A DNA stretch of 64,000 nt from Desulfovibrio porci (lineage in GTDB: Bacteria; Desulfobacterota; Desulfovibrionia; Desulfovibrionales; Desulfovibrionaceae): the NCBI RefSeq assembly GCF_009696265.1, contig NZ_VUMH01000001.1, positions 62,001-126,000 of the forward strand, in the 5' to 3' direction. A program made the translations under genes and the position numbers. Shown here in pieces: positions 18,520 through 26,742 of the stretch. The first letter of the stretch is position 1. Every line of letters begins with the position of its first letter. Below the pieces are notes generated by a model. It was not told the DNA's origin. It worked only from the letters and a program-made list of their open reading frames with translations, and did not search any database.

Positions 18520-19767
18520 CTAGCGGGCTTTGGCCTGCAGCGCGTACGCGCCCAACTGGTTGGTGGCCGTGTACATGCGCCCCAGCGCGGAGGAAAAAGC
18601 CGCGGCCGCGTCGGGCACATTGGTCAGGCTTGCGCCGCCGCACAGCACATCCACGGCGGGCAGGGAAATCACCTGGTCGTTGTTGCCGGTGCTGACCACG
18701 GCCACGGCCTCGGGCGTGGTATCCACCAGGGACGGCTGGTCGCCGTCGGCTCCGGCCAGTTCGTTGATCAGCATGACGCTGACGATGCCCCTCTCCTTGC
18801 ATGCTTTGGCGGCGAGCATCAGATCCGTGTCGGCATGGCCGCCGCCCTCCTGGGTCATCACCACGCCTTGCGCGCCGAGTTGCCGCGCCAGCTTGGCGGC
18901 AAAATCCGCACTGCGTTTTTTATCCGTCAGGGTGCTGTTTTCATTGGCCACAATCACCCCCACAAAATTGCAGCTCACGCCGTGCCGGGCATACAGCTCA
19001 CGCACCACGGGATTATTGGCGTGCAGGAAACTGGGATTTTTCTGACAGGCGATGATGTAATTGCCGCTGACAATGGCCCCGTCCAGCACCTCATTGGGAT
19101 GCAGCAGGGTGGGAAGCAGATTTCTGGCCTCCAGGCCGTAGACATAGGTATTGCGCAGCGGCCCCTGCGATTGCAGATAATAGATGTAGGCAACCTTGGG
19201 CAGGGCCGGGTCCACGGGCCGGTCCGCATCAAAAACGTCGACCTCATCCGGAACGGCGTCTCTGGCGGCCTCGCCCAGATACAGCGCGGCCCGCGCCAGA
19301 GCACGGCGGGTGACCTCGTCAAAGACGGCATTGCTCACGTCCGGCGGCGGCAGGCATTCCAGCACCACGTTGCACTGTCTGCTGAACAGGGAATAGGCCG
19401 CGCCGGGGCCGCTCATGTCCACAATGCCTTCCTGGATGCCCTGACGCTTGCCGGTCTGCATGACGCACACGCCGTCCAGCACATGAGTGCGGCCCTGCCC
19501 GGCCATGTGCATCTCCCCGATGGCTCCCGGATAGGGGCTTGTGCCGCCGCCGATCTTGCAACGGGGCTGCATGGCGTCCATGATCCCGATGATCCGCGCC
19601 GACTGCCCGGGCCGGACCAGGCTGACCCGCTTTTCCGCAAAAAATCCCTCGGGGTCCACAGCGGCCAGCAGTTCTTCCCTGTCGATGCTCAGGGTCCGGC
19701 CTGTCAGGGTCGTTTCGGCACCGGAAACAACATCTTCCACTTTGATTCGCGCGAGTTCCAGACGCAT
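18520..19767 (-). CDS. grdE: GrdE-like glycine/betaine/sarcosine reductase component B subunit
   Basis: 415 residues, close to the ~430 of clostridial GrdE. Family blocks: MRLELARIKVEDVV, GIMDAMQPRCKIGGGTSPYPGAIG, LLHPNEVLDGAIVSGN, VVMTQEGGGHADTDLMLAAKACKERGI and CGGASLTNVPDAAAAFSSALGRMYTATNQLG. Clostridial GrdE is a proprotein cleaved at Asn-Cys, the new N-terminal Cys giving a carbonyl (pyruvoyl-type) group for substrate binding. Here the aligned site reads SGNYIIAC (Asn236-Tyr237), so the cleavage Cys appears to be Tyr; a Cys lies four residues later. The start follows AAGGAGCCGAAC. It is located between the SLC13 gene and grdB in one operon. Confidence 0.85.
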   Translation of the reverse strand: MRLELARIKVEDVVSGAETTLTGRTLSIDREELLAAVDPEGFFAEKRVSLVRPGQSARIIGIMDAMQPRCKIGGGTSPYPGAIGEMHMAGQGRTHVLDGVCVMQTGKRQGIQEGIVDMSGPGAAYSLFSRQCNVVLECLPPPDVSNAVFDEVTRRALARAALYLGEAARDAVPDEVDVFDADRPVDPALPKVAYIYYLQSQGPLRNTYVYGLEARNLLPTLLHPNEVLDGAIVSGNYIIACQKNPSFLHANNPVVRELYARHGVSCNFVGVIVANENSTLTDKKRSADFAAKLARQLGAQGVVMTQEGGGHADTDLMLAAKACKERGIVSVMLINELAGADGDQPSLVDTTPEAVAVVSTGNNDQVISLPAVDVLCGGASLTNVPDAAAAFSSALGRMYTATNQLGAYALQAKAR

Positions 19768-19807
19768 GTTCGGCTCCTTGCTATACCGCCGCTCGCCGGG
19801 GCCGTCT

Positions 19808-21331
19808 CTACAGCACGCCCACCCAGCGCCAGTACGTGGCGGAGAAAAGTATCATGACCAGGATGGCGATCAGGCAGAGCGGTACCCCCACCCTGGCCAT
19901 TTCACGGGCCGAAAAGGTATTGGTGGAATAGGCCACCATGGACATGGGCGTATTGACCGGCAGCAACAGCGAGAACTGGATGGTGTAATACAGAATCATG
20001 GACAGGCCCCAGACGCTCAGGCCGGCGGATTCCGGCAGAGCCTGGGCAAAGCCGATCACCGTGGGCACCAGGGCCGCCACCGCCGCCGAGCGGGCGGAAA
20101 ACGCCAGGGCGAAAACGCCGAAGAACAGCGCCGCCACGCCGATGATCAATAACGGCGGCCAAGCGCCCATGCCCAGACGGGCCAGGGTGTTCTGGGCCAC
20201 CCAGGCCGCCGCGCCCGAGGAGAGCAGCGCCTGCCCCAGGGAAATGGCCGCGCCGAAGAGCATCAGCGTTCCCCAGTTGACCACGTTGACCATTTCCTTC
20301 CAGGTGCTTACGGCCACGCCCGGCAGAAACATGGCGCACACCGCGCAGAGCGCGACCGTGCTGCTGTCCAGGGGGTGCAGCTTCTTGCCTGTGGCCCAGA
20401 GCAGAATGGTGCAGCACATGATGATCAGAAGATTACGTTCCCTGACGCTCAGCGGGCCGAGCTTGGCGAGCTCCTGCCGGATGGTCTCCCGGCCGCTGCG
20501 TATTTCCGCCTTGCCCACAGGGAAAAACAGCTCCACCAGGCCCAGCAGCACCAAGCCCATGACCAGGGCGAAGGGCAGGCCGTAGCTCAGCCATTCCAGC
20601 CAGGAAATCTGATGGCCCGTGGCTTGGGCGATAAAGGCGGCGGTCTGGATGGGCGGCGCGCCCGAGGTCAGCACGCCCATGCCCGCCAGCCCCGTGCCGA
20701 AGGCCACGATCAGCAGCATGCCCTTGGCCAGATTGTCCTCGCGCCGGATCTTGAACACGTCGATCAGGCCCACGCACACGGCGGTCATCAGCGCGGCGTT
20801 GGCGGCCTGAGCAGGGATGAACAGGGTCAGCACGAAGCACATCAGCAGAATGCCCAGGCGCACCTGACGCGGCCTGGCCCCCATGCGGGAAAGAATGAGC
20901 AGGCCGATACGCTGGCCCAGGCCGCTCTTCTGGATGGCGGCGGCCAGAAAAAGCGCGGCCACCACCAGAATCCAGGCCCCGGACTTGAAGCCGTTCAGGG
21001 ACATGCCCAACGCCTTGCCCGTGCCCGACATCTGCCCTGTGGACGGGTCCACGGCAAAGGCCGTGAACAGCGTCATGGAGACAATCAGAAAAAAGGAGCT
21101 GACGGAATAGGACACGGCCTCGGTAACCCAGATGAGCACCATGAACAGCAATGTACTCAAAATACCGTGCCCCTGCGGCGTCAGGGCCGTACCAAAATCC
21201 AGAGAGTGGAAGACCAGGGCGCAGAGCAACGCCAGAACAATTTTGCACAGATTGCGCAGGCCCGGAATCTTGATCTTGCCCGGAGCAGCCTGCGGCTGAA
21301 TCGCGTTGCCCGGATTCTGTGACGCATTCAT
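19808..21331 (-). CDS. SLC13/DASS-family anion permease
   Basis: 507 residues with about 11-12 hydrophobic segments. Family features include an early LTPQGHGILSTLLFMVLIWVTEAVSYSVSSFFL stretch, the hairpin region QAANAALMTAVCVGLIDVFKIRRE, TSGAPPIQTAAFIAQATGHQISWLEWL and a C-terminal YTIQFSLLLPVNTPMSMVAYSTNTFSAREMARVGVPLCL block. DASS carriers import dicarboxylates, tricarboxylates or sulfate with Na+ or H+, or exchange anions. Its ATG overlaps the grdA stop (ATGA), placing it inside the grd operon. It is the best clue that the substrate or product of the reductase is an anion. Confidence 0.85.
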   Translation of the reverse strand: MNASQNPGNAIQPQAAPGKIKIPGLRNLCKIVLALLCALVFHSLDFGTALTPQGHGILSTLLFMVLIWVTEAVSYSVSSFFLIVSMTLFTAFAVDPSTGQMSGTGKALGMSLNGFKSGAWILVVAALFLAAAIQKSGLGQRIGLLILSRMGARPRQVRLGILLMCFVLTLFIPAQAANAALMTAVCVGLIDVFKIRREDNLAKGMLLIVAFGTGLAGMGVLTSGAPPIQTAAFIAQATGHQISWLEWLSYGLPFALVMGLVLLGLVELFFPVGKAEIRSGRETIRQELAKLGPLSVRERNLLIIMCCTILLWATGKKLHPLDSSTVALCAVCAMFLPGVAVSTWKEMVNVVNWGTLMLFGAAISLGQALLSSGAAAWVAQNTLARLGMGAWPPLLIIGVAALFFGVFALAFSARSAAVAALVPTVIGFAQALPESAGLSVWGLSMILYYTIQFSLLLPVNTPMSMVAYSTNTFSAREMARVGVPLCLIAILVMILFSATYWRWVGVL

Positions 21332-21810
21332 AATCCTTCCCCCGTTGTTACGGCCAGGGCGCGAACCTCCCGCATCCGTTTCCGGATGGAGTCCGCATCC
21401 AGTTTGGCGGCATAGCCTCCGATATATTGCGCGTAGACGGCGCGCGGCACGGCTTGCAGCACTTCCGGCTCCACCAGATGGTATACTTCCAGAAAATAGT
21501 TGCTGCCGGTCAGCAAACCGACCATGGACGGATCGCCCAATGTGACGGTTTCGGCCTGAATCTGGCTGCTTTCCGCGTCCGGACAGCCCAGCAACACAAG
21601 AATATCCTCTCTGCCGTGGCGCTCAATGAGCTTTGCGATTTTCCATTGATCTTCCAGATCCATGGCTCCGGCTGTCATTCAGACGAAGAACTGATTGGCC
21701 ACGAAGATGACTTCCCCGCCGCAGGCTTCGGCCGCCCGCCGCGCCGCTTCAGCGGGGATGCCGTCCACCGCGCCGATGATAATGACTTTTCTGCCCTGAA
21801 TGCCGCGCAT
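21328..21810 (-). CDS. grdA: GrdA-like glycine reductase component A, selenoprotein (UGA at 21679-21681 read as Sec)
   Basis: 160 residues including selenocysteine at position 44, the same position as in clostridial GrdA. Sequence before the UGA (GRKVIIIGAVDGIPAEAA) and after it (TAGAMDLEDQ, AETVTLGDPS, VYHLVEPE) is GrdA-like, so the frame is continuous. GrdA carries the Se-carboxymethyl intermediate between protein B and protein C. The canonical CxxU redox motif reads F-F-V-U here, so the Cys partner is Phe. ATG 21810 is preceded by GGAGGAAGCC. A SECIS-like hairpin begins 13 bases after the UGA, and a sigma-54 promoter lies ~55 bases upstream. It is the first gene of the operon. Confidence 0.9.
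21643..21665 (-). promoter_or_regulatory. Candidate SECIS hairpin of grdA
   Basis: On the minus strand CCAT/ATGG and GATC/GATC segments pair around a UGGAA apical loop (one internal G-A mismatch), starting 13 bases after the UGA. Position and GG-containing loop fit a bacterial SECIS. Confidence 0.6.
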
Positions 21811-21863
21811 GGCTTCCTCCATTTGCAACGCGTGTCCTGTGGGCCGCGCAGCAGTGAAATAAA

Positions 21864-21880
21864 AAGCAAGTTATATGCCA
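21864..21880 (-). promoter_or_regulatory. Sigma-54 (-24/-12) promoter of the grd operon
   Basis: Minus strand TGGCATATAACTTGCT matches the sigma-54 consensus TGGCAYRNNNNTTGCW at every specified position. The transcript would start near 21852, ~40 bases before the grdA ATG. A sigma-54 activator gene lies divergently just upstream. Confidence 0.85.
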
Positions 21881-22127
21881 GCGTCGCGGCCATCTTTCCG
21901 CCATGGCATGGACATCCCGGCTTTCGCCCCATTTTGCGCGCCGCCCGTGCCGCGCTTCGCCGCGAGAGGAAGCGAAAACCGGGACGGTAAAAAGCCTTGC
22001 AAACGATTCCGGGCGGTGTATGCTGGAAAAAAATTCTTAAAAAAAATACAAAACTCAGCATTATTTTATTAATATATTATAATTATTATAATTAATTTTG
22101 TTTTAAATATATTACAAAATCTTAAAA
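21881..22127. other. Divergent regulatory region between grdA and its activator
   Basis: The grdA-proximal part (21881-22020) is GC-rich and is where enhancer sites for the activator would be expected; no convincing long palindrome is visible. The part from ~22025 to 22127 is extremely AT-rich, with repeated ATTATAAT/TAATTATTATAAT strings that contain several TATAAT-like -10 candidates for the activator gene. Confidence 0.5.
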
Positions 22128-23939
22128 ATGAGACACTTTATGCCGGATACGGAGTTTTCACCTTCGCACACCGTGCTGGACGCGTTTGAAGACGCCTTCC
22201 TTCTGCTGGATTCCAGCGGCAGACCGCTGTACGCCAATCAGGCCGCTGAAAAACTGTTTGATCTCGCCAAAGGACGGCGAAAATCCGCGCTGCGGCAACT
22301 GATCAAAGAATTGGAACCTGCAAGCATTTTCCAGATCCGGGACAGCGCGGCTGTCCAGCAGCGGAAGATCGTCCTGGAGGAACGGATTTTTCTGGTCAGA
22401 GCACAACTGGGGGGCCAGCTTGGGACGCGGTTTGAGATAGAGACGGGAGCGCATTGCGGGCAAACCCGTCTGGCGGTCATTCTGCGGGACATCACGGACC
22501 TGCGTCAGCTGGCCGCCGACTACAGCGCAAGCGCCACACAGCTTGCGCGCATGACGGCCGCTCTGAGACAGATGGATTCCGGCCTGCTGGTCACGGACGC
22601 CTGGGGCCGGATCGTCTTTTTCAATCCGGCTCTGGAGGCCCTGCTGCCGCCCGCCGCACTGGTCCGGGCCCAGGGGGCCAGGGCCGCGGATATTTTCGCC
22701 TTTATGGACGACTTTTCCCAAGGTACGGCTCAGGAAAAACTGCGCGCTCTCCAGCCTCTCCTGCCCCCTCCCGGTCAAGCGCCCACTGACGGCACGACGC
22801 CCCTGGCCGTGACCCGGCGGCCGCTCATGTATTGCAACGGCTGCCACGACGCGCTCTATATCTTTGAAGCCGCGCCCTCCGATGAGGACGCATCCGGCGT
22901 CATCCCCGCGCCTTCCGCCGCGCCCGGAACCATCGCCTCCTCCCCGCCGACGGCGGCGCGCGCCAAAGCGGAAGAGGAACGCAATACCGGCGGCGCGCAA
23001 TACGCCCTGTCGGACTTTGTGGGTCAGAGCCGGGAAATCCTGCGACTCAAGGAAATGATCAGAAAAGTGGCCCGCACCTCGTCCACAGTGCTGATCCAGA
23101 GTGAAAGCGGCACGGGCAAGGAGCTGTTGGCCCATTCCCTGCACGCCCTGAGCAAGCGGTCACATGCGCCCTTCATCAAGCTGAACTGCGCCAGCCTGCC
23201 GGAAAGCCTGTTGGAATCGGAAATTTTCGGTTACGAGGCCGGCGCGTTTACCGGGGCCAAGAAAGGCGGACACGCGGGGCGTTTTGAGCAGGCCCACGGC
23301 GGCACCATTTTTCTGGACGAAATCGGCGAGATGTCGCTGCCGCTTCAGGCCAAGCTTTTGCGAATCATTCAGGAGCGGGAGGTGCAGCGTCTGGGCGGCC
23401 AGAGCACCCGGCGGGTGGACGTGCGGATCATCTGCGCCACCAACTGCGACCTGTCGGCCCAGATGCGGCTCCAGCTGTTCCGCAGCGATCTTTATTACCG
23501 GCTCAGCGTGGTTTCCATCAGCATTCCGCCGCTGCGGGAACACAAGGAAGACATCAAATCTCTGGTGATCCACTTTCTCCGGCACTATTCCCGGCTTTTT
23601 CAGAGGCGGGTCAAAGGCGTGTCCAAGGATGTCTACAATGCCTTCATGCTCTACGACTGGCCGGGCAACGTGCGCGAATTCGCCAACGTCATCGAATACG
23701 CCTTCAACATCCTGGAGGGGGATCTGATCGAGATGGAGCATTTGCCGTCCCAGCTCCTGCATCAGGCTGACGCTGAGCTGAAAAGTTCCGGAAACATGGA
23801 TGCGCTGCTGCGGGCCTACAGCGTCCGCTTGGTGGAGCATGCCCTGGAACGCTGCAAAGGGCATAAATCAGCGGCGGCCAAGGCACTCGGCATTTCGCGG
23901 GCCACGCTCTACCGCCTGCTGGCTCAGGACAGGCCGTAA
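22128..23939 (+). CDS. PAS-containing sigma-54-dependent transcriptional activator
   Basis: 603 residues. Two PAS-like sensor segments: residues ~12-60 (DAFEDAFLLLDSSGRPLYANQAAEKLF) and ~150-200 (MDSGLLVTDAWGRIVFFNPALEALL). A Pro/Ala-rich linker follows, then the AAA+ domain with Walker A SESGTGKE (~325-332), the sigma-54-contacting GAFTGA loop (~372-377), Walker B GGTIFLDEIGEM and the arginine region RSDLYYRLSV. A Fis-type helix-turn-helix (GHKSAAAKALGISRATLYRLL) ends the protein. There is no receiver domain, so control is likely by ligand or redox sensing in PAS. It is divergent from the sigma-54-driven grd operon and is the obvious candidate activator. Confidence 0.92.
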   Translation: MRHFMPDTEFSPSHTVLDAFEDAFLLLDSSGRPLYANQAAEKLFDLAKGRRKSALRQLIKELEPASIFQIRDSAAVQQRKIVLEERIFLVRAQLGGQLGTRFEIETGAHCGQTRLAVILRDITDLRQLAADYSASATQLARMTAALRQMDSGLLVTDAWGRIVFFNPALEALLPPAALVRAQGARAADIFAFMDDFSQGTAQEKLRALQPLLPPPGQAPTDGTTPLAVTRRPLMYCNGCHDALYIFEAAPSDEDASGVIPAPSAAPGTIASSPPTAARAKAEEERNTGGAQYALSDFVGQSREILRLKEMIRKVARTSSTVLIQSESGTGKELLAHSLHALSKRSHAPFIKLNCASLPESLLESEIFGYEAGAFTGAKKGGHAGRFEQAHGGTIFLDEIGEMSLPLQAKLLRIIQEREVQRLGGQSTRRVDVRIICATNCDLSAQMRLQLFRSDLYYRLSVVSISIPPLREHKEDIKSLVIHFLRHYSRLFQRRVKGVSKDVYNAFMLYDWPGNVREFANVIEYAFNILEGDLIEMEHLPSQLLHQADAELKSSGNMDALLRAYSVRLVEHALERCKGHKSAAAKALGISRATLYRLLAQDRP

Positions 23940-23950
23940 GCGAAACAAAC

Positions 23951-23990
23951 GCAAAAAGCGGGAAGGCCCCGAAGCCTTCCCGCTTTTTGC
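23951..23990. terminator. Bidirectional terminator between the activator gene and metY
   Basis: GCAAAAAGCGGGAAGGC and its complement GCCTTCCCGCTTTTTGC form a 17-bp stem with a 6-base loop, with A and T tracts on both sides. It serves the two convergent genes. Confidence 0.9.
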
Positions 23991-24011
23991 GACAGACGTC
24001 AGTGGAACGGT

Positions 24012-25277
24012 TCAGGCCTGTTCGAGGGCCTGGGCGAGATCCGCCAGAATGTCGTCCAGATTCTCCAGGCCCACGGAAAGACGCACCATGCCGGGCGTGA
24101 TGCCCGCCTCCCGCAGTTGCTCGTCGCTCAGCTGGCGGTGTGTGGAGCTTGCCGGATGCAGGACGCAGGTGCGGATGTCCGCCACATGCACCTGAAGGGA
24201 AATCATTTTCAGACTGTCGATGAAACGCGCGCCGGCCTCGCGCCCGCCCTTGAGCGAAAAGGAGACCACGCCGCTGCATCCCTTGGGAAGGTATGTATCG
24301 GCCAGGGCCTTGTTGGGATTGCCGGGCAGGCGGGGATAATTGACCGATTCCACCTTGGCGTGTCCGGCAAGATAGTCGGCCGCGGCCGCGGCGTTGCGGC
24401 AGTGCCGCTCCATGCGCAGGGGCAGCGTTTCCAATCCCTGATTGATGTAAAACGCGCCCTGCGGGCTCTGGCAGCAGCCCATGTCGCGCATGAGCTGCGC
24501 GCGGGCCTTGACGATATAGGCGGCCCTGCCGAACGTTTCGCTGTAAATGAGGCCGTGGTACGAAGGATCGGGTTCGGTGAATTCCGGAAACTTGCCCGAC
24601 GTCCAGTCAAAATTGCCGCTGTCCACAATGACGCCGCCCATCTGCAGGGCGTGCCCGTCCATATATTTGGTGGTGGAGTGCACAACGATGTCCGCGCCGA
24701 ACTCAAAGGGACGGCAGAGCACGGGCGTGGCGAAGGTATTGTCCACGATCAGCGGCAGGCGGTGCCGGTGGGCCAGCCGGGCAAAACGCGCGATATCCAG
24801 CACATCCATGGAGGGATTGGTCAGGGTTTCGCCGAACACCGCCCTGGTGTTGGGCCGGAAGGCCTTTTCCAGTTCTTCGTCGGAAGCTGTCTGGTCCACA
24901 AAGGTCACCTCAATGCCCAGCTTTTTCAGGGTGACGGCGAAGAGATTGAAGGTGCCGCCGTAAATGCTGGAGGCGCTGACCAGATGCTCGCCGCTCTGGG
25001 CCAGATTGAGCACGGCCAGCATGCTGGCGGCCTGCCCCGAGGAAGTGCACAGGGCCCCCACCCCGCCTTCCAGTGCGGCGATCTTCTGCTCCACGGCATC
25101 CACGGTGGGGTTGCCCAGGCGCGTGTAGAAAAAGCCCGCTTCGGCCAGGTCAAACAGTTTGGCCACTTCGGCGGTGGAGGCATATTTAAAGGTTGTGCTC
25201 TGGGCGATGGGCAGAACGCGCGGCTGTCCGTTTTCAGGACTGTAACCGGCGTGCAGGCAAAGGGATTCCAGTTTCAT
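24012..25277 (-). CDS. metY: O-acetylhomoserine sulfhydrylase-type PLP enzyme
   Basis: 421 residues, Cys/Met-metabolism PLP family, long (MetY) form. Motifs: QSTTFKYAS, FFYTRLGNPT (phosphate and PLP contacts), SSGQAASMLAVLNL, VDNTFATPVLCRPFEFGADIVVHSTTKYMDGHALQMGG with the PLP lysine in STTKY, and the C-terminal RTCVLHPASSTHRQLSDEQ, LSVGLE. It would make homocysteine from O-acetylhomoserine and sulfide, plentiful in a sulfidogen; methionine gamma-lyase activity is the main alternative. The start MKLESLCLHAGY follows GAGGAAC; the open frame upstream of it does not resemble the family. Convergent with the sigma-54 activator, so not in its operon. Confidence 0.88.
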   Translation of the reverse strand: MKLESLCLHAGYSPENGQPRVLPIAQSTTFKYASTAEVAKLFDLAEAGFFYTRLGNPTVDAVEQKIAALEGGVGALCTSSGQAASMLAVLNLAQSGEHLVSASSIYGGTFNLFAVTLKKLGIEVTFVDQTASDEELEKAFRPNTRAVFGETLTNPSMDVLDIARFARLAHRHRLPLIVDNTFATPVLCRPFEFGADIVVHSTTKYMDGHALQMGGVIVDSGNFDWTSGKFPEFTEPDPSYHGLIYSETFGRAAYIVKARAQLMRDMGCCQSPQGAFYINQGLETLPLRMERHCRNAAAAADYLAGHAKVESVNYPRLPGNPNKALADTYLPKGCSGVVSFSLKGGREAGARFIDSLKMISLQVHVADIRTCVLHPASSTHRQLSDEQLREAGITPGMVRLSVGLENLDDILADLAQALEQA

Positions 25278-25784
25278 GGCGATATGTTCCTCGGAGTAAG
25301 CTGAATGTGCCGCGCATCCGCACAACAGGAATGCGGAACCGCTTTGCGACACAATGGCGACCCGCCGTCGGACTCGTGCCGCGCAGGCAACGCGCGGCGA
25401 AAAGTTATCCCATGCGCCCAGGCAAGGCAAGCACCCGCCCCTCAACGCCTTGTGACGGCGCGCGCAAACGACAACAAAAAAAAATCCTCCCTATTGACCC
25501 TTCATCTTTCAGGGTATACTCTTAATGACAAATGGTGGCCGTCTCCGTTGTGCGAGAGACCGGACAGGGCAATGTTTCCGTGAGCCGCCGCGCTGGAAGA
25601 TGGCATGCCATCCGAAAGTTATTGCTGACATCCCGCACGGACAGCCGCCGCGGGCGCATCGGGCTTCATGCCCCGGACGCGCGCCCCTCTCATTGTGGCG
25701 GAATATCTGCTCAGTGCGCAGCAACCGGAGACTCTGTGGCGGAGTTTCCTTCAGCCTTTTACTCACCTTTGCCAGGAGGCTATT
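25278..25784. other. Intergenic region between metY and the hydrogenase operon
   Basis: 507 bases between divergent genes with no coding sequence I can support. It holds the metY leader (25278-~25480), an A-rich tract at 25475-25485, the promoter candidate at 25494-25520, and a ~260-base leader of the hydrogenase operon. I looked for SAM-type riboswitch folds before metY and did not find one I could defend. Confidence 0.4.
25494..25520 (+). promoter_or_regulatory. Possible sigma-70 promoter of the hydrogenase operon
   Basis: TTGACC (25494-25499) and TATACT (25515-25520) on the + strand with a 15-base spacer, shorter than ideal. It would leave a long untranslated leader. Confidence 0.4.
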
Positions 25785-26732
25785 ATGCGTATTGCCGTGG
25801 GTCTGGGCAAACAAAGCGGAGAGGAGCGTTTAGAACGCCAGGGCATCAGCCGCCGCGATTTCATGAAATTCTGCACGGCGGTGGCGGTGACCATGGGCAT
25901 GGGCCCGGCCTTCGCCTCGGATGTGGCCGCGGCTCTGACAGGCCGCCGTCCTTCGGTGGTCTATTTGCACGCCGCCGAATGCACGGGCTGTTCCGAAGCG
26001 CTGCTGCGCACCTACAAACCTTTCATCGACAGCCTGATCCTGGATACCATTTCCCTGGATTACCATGAAACCATCATGGCCGCCGCCGGCGAAGCCGCTG
26101 AAGACGCCCTGCAGCAGGCCGTCAACGGCCCCGACGGCTTCATCTGCGTGGTGGAAGGGGCCATTCCCACGGCCATGGAAGGCAAATACGGCTACATCAG
26201 CGGCCACACCATGTATGACATCTGTAAAGGCATTCTGCCCAAGGCCAAGGCTGTGGTCAGCATGGGCACCTGCGCCTGCTACGGCGGCGTGCAGGCCGCC
26301 AAACCCAATCCCACGGCGGCCAAGGGCGTCAACGACGCCTACGGTGATCTGGGCGTCAAGGCCATCAACATCGCCGGCTGTCCGCCCAACCCGCTCAATC
26401 TGGTGGGCACCCTCGTGGCCTTCCTGAAGGGCCAGAAAATCGAGCTGGACGAACTGGGTCGCCCGACCATGTTCTACGGCCAGAGCGTGCATGACCTGTG
26501 CGAACGCCGCAAACATTTCGACGCCGGCGAATTCGCGCCCTCCTTCAATTCCGAGGAAGCCCGCAAGGGCTGGTGTCTGTATGAAGTGGGCTGCAAGGGT
26601 CCGCAGACATACAACAACTGTCCCAAGGCTCTGTTCAATCAGACCAACTGGCCGGTGGGCGCCGGGCATCCCTGCATCGGTTGCAGCGAGCCCGGCTTCT
26701 GGGACGAAATGACGCCGTTCTACCAGAACTAG
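25785..26732 (+). CDS. hynB: Periplasmic [NiFe] hydrogenase small subunit
   Basis: 315 residues. A Tat signal with RRDFMKFC and a hydrophobic run ending near AFASDVAAA sends the folded heterodimer to the periplasm. Fe-S ligands are visible: proximal cluster [19 protein letters not shown] and AGCPPNP; distal and medial cluster ligands in [30 protein letters not shown] and [13 protein letters not shown]. It passes electrons from H2 oxidised at the large-subunit NiFe site to periplasmic cytochromes c3 in Desulfovibrio. The start ATG after CCAGGAGGCTATT is used. hynA begins 10 bases after the stop. Confidence 0.96.
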   Translation: MRIAVGLGKQSGEERLERQGISRRDFMKFCTAVAVTMGMGPAFASDVAAALTGRRPSVVYLHAAECTGCSEALLRTYKPFIDSLILDTISLDYHETIMAAAGEAAEDALQQAVNGPDGFICVVEGAIPTAMEGKYGYISGHTMYDICKGILPKAKAVVSMGTCACYGGVQAAKPNPTAAKGVNDAYGDLGVKAINIAGCPPNPLNLVGTLVAFLKGQKIELDELGRPTMFYGQSVHDLCERRKHFDAGEFAPSFNSEEARKGWCLYEVGCKGPQTYNNCPKALFNQTNWPVGAGHPCIGCSEPGFWDEMTPFYQN

Positions 26733-26742
26733 GGGGGAAGTT

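Noticed and set aside
21328..21678. grdA as a short protein beginning at the ATG after the UGA
   Set aside because: Sequence before the UGA is GrdA-like in the same frame with a good ribosome-binding site, and Sec falls at position 44 as in known GrdA.
24012..25277. metY as part of the selenoprotein reductase system
   Set aside because: It is convergent with the activator gene and separated by a strong bidirectional terminator, so no shared transcription is indicated.
25278..25480. SAM-responsive riboswitch in the metY leader
   Set aside because: No recognisable SAM-I or SAM-II core or anti-terminator pair could be traced by eye.
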